The position numbers and the translations under genes are program-made. From contig OY730169.1 in the NCBI GenBank assembly GCA_963422465.1, positions 4,836,001-4,900,000 of the forward strand: a stretch of 64,000 bases of DNA, given 5' to 3'. Position 1 is the stretch's first letter; each line of letters begins with the position of its first letter. Shown piece by piece: positions 49,312 through 59,400 of this stretch. The DNA is from Lichina pygmaea. Taxonomy: Eukaryota > Ascomycota > Lichinomycetes > Lichinales > Lichinaceae. The notes below the pieces were generated by a model that was given only the letters and a program-made list of their open reading frames with translations, was not told the DNA's origin and did no database searches.

Positions 49312-49804
49312 GACTGAGCCGATCGTTAACACTTTTGGCTACCCAGCTTGACTTTGCGCAGTACGTATGTATCTCGAAACTTCATTCGGGATTCCGGAGA
49401 TATGACTTTTGAAATCTGGAAACAGCGGAAACGCCAGGATTCTTCCACCATGTAAGCAAACGTCGCTTGTTTGATCCCTGACGCATCTAGAGAGTCCCGG
49501 CACGCCCGGGCTCCAACATGAACATGACTCTTCTCATCTTCGAGCATCTGGTGTCTTTAGTTGTCTTTATTCTGTTCGTCTTTTGATCGAAATGCCCTTC
49601 AGCTTTCAACAAGGTGTTGTTGAAGTCAAGAGACCTTCTGTTTCTAGAAGCGCCCAAGTGTTTCTGTGTATGTTTTCTACCATGTGAATGATGGTATCAA
49701 CATGCCCCGCCGTCCCGAATTGAAGGCTTCAAGGAGAGTATATAACCAGCGACCTGCTCCGTGGATCTCCATTTCTCTCATTGGGCTTCACGTCAACCGC
49801 AGAA
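49312..49804. promoter_or_regulatory. Divergent promoter between GCP2 and the HerA-like ATPase gene
   Basis: 493 bp between start codons. Pyrimidine-rich on the ATPase side with a TATAA-like word at 49740 (AGTATATAACC), about 65 bp before the ATPase start. Confidence 0.4.
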
Positions 49805-51424
49805 ATGTCCGCGACCACGAACTTCGAAGAGCAAATGGAGCTTTTGTCTCTTAGCCGCTCAGGACGCCAAACGTCCAGTGGCATAGGGGAGTTGCAGATG
49901 ACTCCCCTATTCTCGGCTTCGGTGTTGGACCATACGATCGAGGAATCCATCCATCAATCCACTCGGTCGGGTTCTGATGGCCAAGTGTTCCCCCAGTACG
50001 GACTACTATGTGGCGTTTTGACTCGCTGCGGCAGCGACGGTCAGGTGGACGACACGAAGACAGACGGCACCGCCGGGTATACGGACCCGCGGGTGTATCT
50101 AAACACCAACACTCCGTGGTCGAGCTTCATCTGCGGCTCGCAGGGGAGCGGCAAAAGCCATACCTTGTCCTGCATGCTGGAGAATTGCATGCTTCCCTTG
50201 ACGAAGCTGGGAAGGCTGCCCAATCCCCTGTCAGGTCTGGTATTTCATTACGACAAGTTTGGTTCTTATAACTCCAGTCAGATGTGCGAAGTGGCACACC
50301 TATGTTCTGCAGGAATCCCTGTGAATGTACTTGTTTCGCCCACGAATGTCTGGGCGATGAAAGAGGTCTACGAACACATCCCTGGCGTGACCAAGAAACA
50401 CCAGCCTACCGTACATCGATTACTACTACAGGAAAAGCATCTCAGCATCGACAAGATGATGCGTCTCATGGCCGTATCCGAGAGCGACGGCCCTATGCCG
50501 CTCTACATGGAGGTATGATGAAGTTTCCGGCAAGTTAAAGCGTAATTTAACAACGATCAGGTGGTACGGAAGGTGCTACGCGAAATGGCCACGGAGTCTG
50601 CAGGCCGCCGTGGTCTGGATTACCAGAAATTCAGGAACAAGCTCAAAGACAAGGGATTCACGGACAAACAGCTCGAGCCTCTGAGTTTGAGGCTGGAGCT
50701 GTTGGAATCCTTCATGTTGATGGGCGCGGCGAAAATGGAGGCGAAAGATCGGAAACACGACCCCTGGCAGTTCAAGCCGGGATCGCTGACCATCGTCGAC
50801 CTAAGCTGTCCCTTTGTCGATGAGAGCATGGCTTGCGTGTTGTTTGATATCTGCCTGAGTCTGTTTCTGGAACAGAAGGGCTCAACTGCCTTGGTAGTTG
50901 CCCTAGACGAGGCGCATAAGGTAAGCTTCAGTCAAGATCTCTTCCTACGACGAAGCATACCGAGCACCGCTAATGGCGCGTTTACCCAATAGTTCATGAC
51001 AGATACCGTATCTGCAAAGAACTTCACCGACAGTTTGCTATCGATCATACGTCTGCAAAGACACTTGGGCACTCGAGTCATCATTTCCACCCAGGAACCG
51101 ACAATATCGCCGCGACTTCTCGAATTGAGTTCGATGACGTTCGTGCATCGGTTTACCTCACCGCAATGGCTTGAGACGCTGCGGTGTCATTTGGCAGGAG
51201 CGTCTATGGAAGCGGGTGAGGGTTCAGCAGAGAAGAATCGAAACGTCCGAAGAATCTTTGAGGAAATTGTCACCTTAAACGTTGGCGAAGCGCTCGTGTT
51301 TTCACCCAGCGCCATCCTGAGCTGCGACGCCTCGAACGCGACGAAGTTGGGGATGTCATACCTCAAGGTCCGGGTGCGGAAGAGATTGACGGCGGATGGA
51401 GGCAGAAGTGTCTTGGCCAACTGA
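49805..51424 (+). CDS. HerA/FtsK-like P-loop ATPase of unknown role
   Basis: Three exons: 49805-50512, 50561-50920, 50993-51424; 499 residues. Seen: Walker A GSQGSGKSHT near residue 115, Walker B LVVALDEAH near 350, then a sensor-like ISTQEPTISPRLLELSS. The order, with a long insert between the Walker motifs and a basic tail, places it in the HerA/VirB4-type group of P-loop NTPases, which in bacteria pump DNA or protein as hexamers. The about 100-residue N-terminal part is Ser-rich and disordered. Such proteins occur as uncharacterised genes in many ascomycetes. I cannot say what it moves or where it acts; no signal peptide or membrane segment was seen. Splicing is in phase throughout. Confidence 0.75.
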
Positions 51425-51822
51425 CATTTTCATTCTAGACCTCATTTGGGCATCAGTCTTTGGTGGTCAACAGAGCTTGTATCAAGTGTCTTTGAAGAAA
51501 GGTTCTCTCGAAGACGTGCAACAGAGAATTTCACTTTGCAGGGGAGTCGATAAGGGGTTAATTCCATCTATTGAGCACGTCCCTCAGCCTTCTTCAACTG
51601 TTCTTCCGTAACCCTCTGGATCTTTTCATGATGGATCCGAACCTTCCAACTGTAGGGGGAGAGACAAGAAAGAGAATCCCCTATGACTATCCGGCGTAAA
51701 CAAGGTTAACAAGTTTTTTGAACCGAGAACACGGACTGGTAAGTTTACAGTAGGTGTTGGTGTCGCATGCTCAGCTGAGTATAACACAGGCCTGAAAAAT
51801 CGCAAAAAAGAGAAATATTGAG

Positions 51823-52002
51823 TAGACGATGCGGGATTCGAACCCGCGCCCCCCTTTCCAGACCCCGGACAAGCCGGCTGTCTGAGTGCCCAGGTATCCA
51901 CTGCCATATTCGCATGGGACACTAACTTGGTCCACACCCATGAATATTCAGACTGGCTACCGAGACCCCCACAAGTGCCCTTAACCCCTAGGCCAATCGT
52001 CC
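51823..52002 (-). ncRNA. Pol III tRNA-like gene with about 100-nt internal insert
   Basis: The minus strand shows a 7-bp acceptor stem (GGACGAT with ATCGTCT, one G-T), TG at positions 8-9, a D-arm GCC..GGC with a consensus A box (TGGCCTAGGGG), and a perfect T-arm GCGGG-TTCGAAT-CCCGC whose B box is GGTTCGAATCC. A run of six T, the Pol III terminator, follows about 14 nt after the 3' end. Between the D-arm and the T-arm are about 140 nt that fold into an extended hairpin (ATATTC..ATGGG pairing with CCCAT..GAATAT) and a CCGG-CTTGT-CCGG arm. I cannot place an anticodon stem and loop. Options: a tRNA of the long-variable-arm class with a long intron, or a tRNA-derived Pol III RNA. Confidence 0.5.
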
Positions 52003-52099
52003 TGAAATACAAATCGACAGGAAAGAATATATAAAGGCTCAAAGCCCCCTCCATCGCACAATGTCACATGCTAAATTGTGATACGTACTGCAACTTGAT

Positions 52100-52125
52100 T
52101 ACGGCCATCGCCACCTGAGACTAGA
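52100..52125. promoter_or_regulatory. Possible proteasome-type (PACE-like) box
   Basis: On the minus strand the sequence GGTGGCGAT matches the proteasome element GGTGGCAAA at 7 of 9 bases, about 290 bp upstream of the proteasome alpha5 start. One weak match; treat as tentative. Confidence 0.2.
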
Positions 52126-52402
52126 TGGTACTTTGAATTGCCAGCTGCAAGCGATTATCTGCAGCTTTTGGTCGCCTACCATGCCCGTGCGATACTACTC
52201 GTTGTATCATCCCGTATATGGTTGGCTGCAGTGACCGCTTCCTAGCGTTTCGCCAATGATTTGCCGCGTTTTCGTCTGCACCGCCTAAACAGCTTCCTAG
52301 AGCTCGCCGGCCTCCCGAACAGGCATATCCTGCCGACACCAACGTATCGCAGCCACTTACGATCTCGTTTCATTCAGATCCGCAAATCATACTTGCAGAA
52401 AG

Positions 52403-53769
52403 ATGTTTATCTCACGCTCAGAATATGGTACGTTTGCTTTGCTATAGCTCCGCGCTCCCAGCTCTATTTCCAATGAAGATCGTGACCTGGGCGATGATGA
52501 GAAGCTCTGGCTGACCTTCGGTATGTTGAACAGATCGCGGGATCAAGTATGTTCTGAAACTTGTGTCTATATCCTCCAAGACGGCTTGAGCCCATGCTCG
52601 GTGTATGCTTGGCTGACCATTGGCGCCGCAGCACCTTCTCGCCCGAAGGCCGGCTCTTCCAAGTCGAATACTCGCTCGAGGCTATCAAGCTTGGGTCAAC
52701 AGCTATAGGCGTAAGCAAGGCCTGGATACCTTTCACCTTTCCAAGGTCGTCTGAACGGCACCCCCGTGTCCAACTGTCTCTGTTGCCCCAGCCCGTGCTG
52801 ACAAGACATACGGCCCTGCTGCTAGGTCGCAACCAACGACGGTGTGACCCTTGGCGTCGAAAAGCGCGTGACATCCTCATTGCTGGAAACGTCGTCGGTA
52901 GAGAAAATCATTGAGATCGATCGACATATTGGCTGCGCCACCTCCGGTCTTCAGGCGGACGCGCGGTCGATGATCGAGCACGCACGGGTCGAGTCCCAGA
53001 ACCACCAGTTTCATTTTAACGAACCTTTACGGGTCGAGAGCTGCACGCAGGCAATATGCGACTTGGCATTACGATTCGGGGAGGGTGCCGAGGGCGAGGA
53101 GAGCATCATGTCCAGACCTTTTGGCGTCGCACTCTTGATTGCAGGGTTTGACGAGGACGGGCCGCAGTTGTATGTACCTACGGCAGTATTCCATTCTTCG
53201 CAGTCGTCGTGTATCTTTCTGGACGACCCGCAGTAACACGAGCTACGCTGACCCGAGATATGATCTACGTCTTGTTTGATGTGCTTGGCTGACTGTGTGG
53301 ACGCTCATGCACGATTATAGATACCACGCTGAACCCTCGGGGACCTTCTACCGCTACGACGCCAAGGCCATCGGTTCAGGGTCCGAGGGCGCTCAAGCAG
53401 AACTACAGAACGAGTATCACAAGGTGGGTAGAAGGATCAAACCCCTTCCAAAGCCTTGCTACCCTCTGAAGTGCCGTACCGGCGGAACCACCTCTGGCCT
53501 CTCCCTCGCACCCCCATCCACACCCTCACCCCCACACTAGACGACAGTGGACCAAGCTAATCTCTACACTCCCACGTGGAATATTAAACAATCAGTCGCT
53601 CACGCTCCCCGAAGCCGAAACGCTGGTGCTCAAGACGCTGAAGCAAGTCATGGAGGAGAAATTGGACGCGAAGAACGTGCAGCTCGCCAGCGTGACGCGC
53701 GAGAAGGGCTTCCGCATCTACAGCGACGACGAGATGGCCGAGGTCGTCGGGAGACTCCCCGCGAATTAA
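52403..53769 (+). CDS. PUP2: 20S proteasome subunit alpha5
   Basis: Six exons: 52403-52427, 52534-52546, 52632-52710, 52826-53169, 53321-53423, 53596-53769; 245 residues, normal size. Exon 2 is a 13-nt microexon. The joined start [20 protein letters not shown] carries the alpha-subunit signature followed by [19 protein letters not shown]; then [14 protein letters not shown], the family's [15 protein letters not shown] and the [25 protein letters not shown] block. Alpha5 forms part of the outer gate ring of the 20S core and helps dock the 19S regulator. Each exon border was fixed by phase and by comparison with the expected protein; without the microexon the DRGI segment and the phase are lost. 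The tRNA-like gene is 400 bp upstream on the other strand. Confidence 0.93.
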
Positions 53770-55375
53770 ACCGTCTTTCGACGGGTGTCAAGCCTAGACA
53801 GGGAATGATATCTAGAATGTCGAGTCTTCTGCTTGCCTTTTTCTATTCCTAATCTTTTGTCAGCGAGAATAGAGGGGGTGGAGGGGGGGAGGGCGGAAGG
53901 TGGAAGGGGGGAAAGGTGGAAGGTGAAAGGCAAAAGACGGAAGAGGAAAGAGGGAAAGGCTTGGACAGGGGAGAAGGTGTGCTAAACTCTCTGCATCTGT
54001 AGATAGATCTGGACTCAAGCAGTCGCTACAGTACCTTCTTTACGGAGTACCCTCAGTTGGGCATCTACTGAGTCAAAGCAAGCACACACCGTAGTGTACA
54101 GTACAGTATAGTACTGTACTGAATTGAAGTACAGTGACAGAGCAAGTCACCGTACTGGACGTACTGGACGTACAATCAGTACTGTAAATGCAACACATCA
54201 ACCATCCCATCGTCCCCCCCCGCCCCCAGCTTTGCAGTGTGAAATCCCGAGTCCCAGTTCTGACTTCCCAGTCCCTGATTTCTAATTAATCTTGCAGTCA
54301 CAAGTCCCAAGGTCACTCCTCACCCAAAATCTCCTCCTAGCACCCAAAGCATCTCAAGCATCAAAGCATCTCAAGCACCAAAGTTTTCTCGTCCCACCAG
54401 AGTCTCTCCCAACAAAGTGCTGAAATGTCCCAGCCCACCTCTGCTGTTCTTATGCATTTCTGTTTTGGCTTGAGAAGGAAAAAAAAAAGAGGATGCTGCT
54501 GCTATGTTATCACTGGGTCCACCCGCAAGAGTGAACTGACTGACTGGCTGACTGATCCACTATTTGGATCCTGTGCCTGCCTGTCTGGTGTATGTACTGT
54601 ACAGGGGTGTGTGGGGTGGTGTAGGTGCTGTTCTGTGCAGGTTTAATCTGATTCGAGTAAATTCACTCAGGCAAGAAGGGAATAGGTGGAGAGTGAGCTG
54701 CACTTGAAAGATGTAGTACCAGTAGCAGTAGCTCTAGCAGCAGCAGCAGCAGAAGAAGAAGAAGAAGAAGAAGAAGAAGAAGAAGAAGGAAAAGCAGCCC
54801 CATCCACCCCTCAGAACATCCAAGTAAGCAAAGAACAACAGCTACACGTATTTACAAAGAGTTTGCCGAAAGAGCAGTGAAGCGCCTCAAAAGCCCTCTT
54901 GGTTTGCGCAACAGTTACCAAGTCGTGGACGGGGCGGAGACAAGTGAAGAAAAAAGCTGTAATTGACGTAGTGGAATGGACAGATATGCAAGACTGAAGA
55001 TGCACAACTGAATGTCCAAGACTGAAGATGCATGACTGAATATACATGACTGAATATACAGGACTGAAGATGCATGACTGAATGGAGAAGAAGATCAGAC
55101 TGATTGATGGGCAGACCAGAGAGAGCATAAGACAAGGGAGAGCACAACGACAAAGGATTAGTGTGAGCAAAGAATCATGAGAGCATGTTCATCTCAATGG
55201 ATGGAATCAAATGTACGGGATACCTGATGGACGGAACGGAATGTTCATCGTAAATCTGGGCATTATCAAAAATTATTGCTAGATTAAAAGAGGGAAGAGA
55301 AGAGAAATGCAAGATACTGTAGTTGTCTTGGGGCAAAGTACCCTTCATCTGTCTCTGCATAATGAATTTTGAACA

Positions 55376-55406
<31 letters not shown>

Positions 55407-55836
55407 GCAAGTTGTAGCCGGCGCAACTAGCGGGGAAGACGGTCTTCGAGATGGTTCCGCCCCACAAAAGAATAGTTTGTCGGGAGAGCACAGATTATAA
55501 ACAGGGGTATGAGGGAGGATTAGACAATGATGATGATGATGACGATGATAAGCAGAGGACTCTCCGCTGTCGGTGCTTCTTTGGGAGAGGCATCCAGCGC
55601 CGTGTATCCCATCAATAGACCCACATCAACTGTTCGGCCGGCCATCTCTAGAAGAATGTTGTCCGGCTCGTGCCCTACTCCGATCTCGAGTGGGAAGGAG
55701 ACGGCCTGATGGCGATGGAACGGTCGGGGCTGAAGAAGAGGTAAGAAGCGTGACGACGTTTCGTTGGTGGCATGAGCTATCGCGGCGATAGGACATGGTG
55801 GATTGACTACGCGGTCATATCCACCGTGAGATGGTA
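53770..55836. other. Gene-free stretch with microsatellites
   Basis: GGGGAGGG-type purine run near 53875-53965, GTAC-rich region at 54080-54190, (AGC)n then (AGA)n at about 54738-54788, (GAT)n at 55377-55405 and again near 55527-55550. No gene supported. The right end is the 3' flank of the Zn2Cys6 gene. Confidence 0.45.
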
Positions 55837-58800
55837 TCAGTCGAGCGTCGTGTGCTGAAGTTCCTCGTCGATGCCGAAGATCCCGACGGCCCAGTGCACG
55901 CGCATGCCGGGGTTCAGGTACGAGTTCCCGTGGTCCGTGCCGTCTTCGGTCGAGCCCGCGGTCAGATACGAGCCGCGCATGGCGATGCGGTCGTCGCGAG
56001 AGGAAGCGTCGGCACTGGGAGAGTACGGTGGTCCGCAGCCCATCTTGGCGGCCTTGGTCCAGGCCATCTCGCAGCCGGCGGCGATGGCCGTGATCGACTC
56101 CCACCCGGTTCGCTGCGAGATCGACCGGAGGCTGTTGGCCGTCCAGGCGCGCTGGGCCGGGTCCTGGTACTGGACGCCGGCGAAGAACAGCGTGAGACTG
56201 GTCTCGCAGAGCGCTGCAGACAGCGTCGCGTTGAGCGGCGCCCGCAGGTCGGTGGGAAACAGCCCGGCCGAGATGCGGCCAATGTCGTTGGCGTACCGCG
56301 CCGTCTTGGGCGCCGCGATGCCCGTCGCCGTCATGGCCATAGCAGACATGGACGGATGGGTCCGTTGCAGTACGATATGCGTGCAGAAGTACAGGGCCCA
56401 GATGCATGCGATGGGATAGCTCCGGTAGTGCAGGGACGTGCCAAACGGCGTCACCCGCGGCGGCACGTGCTCGGCCGAAAGAGGATGGAATTCGGGACCG
56501 AGCGATTGTTCGAAGATGGTCATCGCTTGGTGGATATCCTTCCATTCGTCCTCGGCCGCCGCCGCGGCGACCTCCAGCTCAAAGTAGTCGCCACAACCGG
56601 AGCTGGCTGGCGACACGTAACCTGCCGACCTGAAAGCCGGAGGCATCCGCGGCAAGCCAGCCGAAGGTATCATTCCGTATGTTGGCGAGCCGTGCTGTGT
56701 CAGAACAACGGACGTTGGCGTTGTCGGTGGTGGCGGTACAAACTCTCCCGCCGACGTAGCCGAACCAGGCGGAGGCGTCGCTTGTTGAGGGGTGCTGGCG
56801 CCAGCGCCAGACGACGGTCGCCAGCGGCCTCCACCGAGCTCCATGGCCATCCTCTTGCGGCGTTGGTCCCTGGCGGCGAAATCGGCGACTCGTCCAAGGA
56901 GCAAGATCAGATGGTCGCTGGTGCCGTAGACGGCGTCCCTCCGGCCGATGCCTGCACGTGGCGGACAATGACTCCAGCGTTCGTATCTGGATCTGATCGG
57001 AACGTCAGCAAGCTCCAGAAAAAAGTAAGAGTGAAAGAGAGAGAACGGACAGGAGGAGGGAGAGGGAGGGAAGGACTGTCCAAGCAAACAGCAAGCAGAC
57101 GGGTTTGGCTTACAAAAGCGAGTTGCCACTGAGGATGCTCTGATAAGCATCCTGCTTCGCAAACCACCAGAACAGGTCTTGACGCATTTCGTAATCCTCA
57201 ATCTCTTTTCGTGTCAACTGATCCGTCGGCGCCGCAGCAGACATATCCATCATGGTCTCGTCCGGCATTTGGCCATACTCATCATACCGCAGTTGGCGCC
57301 CGAGAAAGATACTGACGAGGTTTTCGTTGATGTCTGTGTCGCTGCCCAGGGAAGGCATCTCCCCCCCGGGCGGGTGTGCCGTGGCGCCCGAGGCCGGGTC
57401 CGAGCGGGGCCAGCGGCTCTGCCCGATTGCACTCTGGCCTCTGAGCGACCTGATCCGCCTGGTCACACCCAAGAAGTCGTACTCGTCCAGGAGCTGTCGG
57501 GCTCCCGAGAGGTGACTGTTCCACTTCGCATGTTCGGCAGCGACGACCTCCCAGAACCCCAGCAGGAGGGTTGCCGCGAGAGCGGTAACCTCTCCACGCA
57601 TGCCGGGCGTGCTGACCTGTTTCGCGACGCGGCGGAGGGCGAAGTGGTAGTGTTTGAGCGACTGGACCTTCGACGTCCCCTGAAGCTTGGCGATGTGCAG
57701 CGTACCGAGGGCGAGTATGGCATGCAGCAGCGGCGGGCTGCTGAGCGCCAGCACCGGAAGCTTGTATGTCCAAAGGCCCTGCTGGACGCCTGGCGTCGGG
57801 TCGATCGTGAACAAGGCCGAAGGATTCGCCGGGAGCCTCTCGAAGATGGAGAAATTAGGTCCCGTCGAGGTGACGAAATGTCCGAATATCCGAGCGGTGA
57901 CCGGATCCATGAGCTGCGACGCCAAGGGCGAAGGCCGGTACGTCGCAAGCATGTTGGGCTCCTGCGCAAAGTCGGCAAGGGTCCGCACCGGGCGCTGCTC
58001 CTCGCCGCCGGCCTGCAGCGCCATGACCGAGGCGAACTCGGGCGGATGGTGATGGTGACCGGTCCCATCCTCGATCAGATCCGCGACGATCCCGCTCGAG
58101 GTGTTCCTTTCATCGTCGTCCTTCGGCGTAGGCGCGTTCGCGACTCGATCGCCCAGCGGCGAGACGACAGGCAAGCTTGGCAGCAGCGGCCCCGGTGCCG
58201 GCGCGGCCACTGTAGTGACGTGCGGCGCCGGAGCGACACTGCCACCGTGAGAGGTATACATCAGATCCTGGGGCGCGAACATGCCTACCGCCTGTCCGTA
58301 TCGAGCAGCGGCGGCCGCGGACGGTTCGAACGCGCCGGCGTGCGGCCTCTGCGATGACCAAACGAACCCAGATGGCATCGAAGGCCCGACGGAGTGACGG
58401 CTTGCTCCTTGGGGAAGGGCGAGGCGCCTGCTGGCCTGCCGATGCCGTGTCGGATGTGTGGCCGCTTGCGACATCTCGTTGCCGTAGCCGGCACCCGGTC
58501 GGCCTGGACCGGACCCTACCCGTAGAAACGTCGCCTGCGGCAGGGATTCAGGCGTACCGAAACCGACCTGGCGAAGATGGGAGGGTGATAATCCTCCGAC
58601 GAGCTGAGACGTGGTGGAATCCGAGGGAGACGGGAGCTGTGGGAGCTGCTGCTGTTGCTGCTGTTGCTGTTGTTGCTGCACATATGGGTCTATCAAGCCA
58701 CCGTGGACATGACCAAAGGGCGCAGGTACCAGGTTCGCCGCGTATTGAATCGCATCTGCTGTGACGTTGGTGGCGCCAGCCAAAGCCTCAGGGAAGCTCC

Positions 58801-59400
58801 CAGACGCGGCCGTGAAGCGCGCGTTCGTCGTCGAGTTCGGCCCATTGACGGTGCCGCCGTAGCCGTACTGCGCCGAGGGCCTCGGCGCAATGGCGGGCAA
58901 TGAGGGCTGGCCGGCGACCGAGGGGCGGTCGTAGAGTACCGAGAAAGACGAGCACCCGGGGGCATGCCGAGGAAAATCTAGTGACATGCCCAGGCGGTGG
59001 TGCTGCATAGCAACGTTACCGTGCGAGTAGCCGCTCAAAGGGTCTTTGAAAACCACCCTCTGGTTGTAGCCTTCGCATTCGCGCTTCGATCTGACACAGT
59101 TGTGGCATATCGGCCGCTCCTCGCCGCACTTGATACGCCGCCGCCGGCATGCTGTCTGGCCCGTCAGCAGCGGTCATCGCCGTCCAGGGCACTGTGCAGC
59201 GCGCAAAAGTCGCCGGGGCCAGAGACAGAGAGGGCTTTCGTACTCAGACAGCCGGTCTTGGTCCGCTTGCGCGACGATCTCACAGCCGCCGCTCTGTTCT
59301 CCAGCTTCTCGGCCTCGGCCTCTGCCTCCGGAGCGGCCTCCGGGCTCCCTTTGGTCTCCGCTGGAACGGGCACGACATGGTCCCCGCTGGCGGAAGCCAT
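55837..59400 (-). CDS. Zn2Cys6 transcription factor, 1114 residues
   Basis: Three exons: 59400-59244, 59151-57114, 56986-55837. The zinc cluster is split by the first intron: RKRTKTGCL at the end of exon 1, TCRRRRIKCGEERPICHNC in exon 2, giving C51-x2-C54-x6-C61-x6-C68-x2-C71-x6-C78, the exact Gal4-type spacing. A disordered linker follows with a glutamine run near residue 210-221 and a His run further on. From about residue 480 the fungal-specific regulatory half is recognisable (LWTYKLPVLALSSPPLLHAILALGTLHIA and YERWSHCPPRAGIGRRDAVYGTSDHLILLL). It should bind CGG-type DNA sites in the nucleus; the target pathway is unknown. The 127-nt second intron closes phase. An upstream Met could add residues, but MASASG gives a standard lead before the cluster. 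No pathway genes lie next to it. Confidence 0.87.

Noticed and set aside
57179-58357. A 392-codon frame opposite the Zn2Cys6 gene
   Set aside because: Antisense shadow of the regulator's GC-rich exon.
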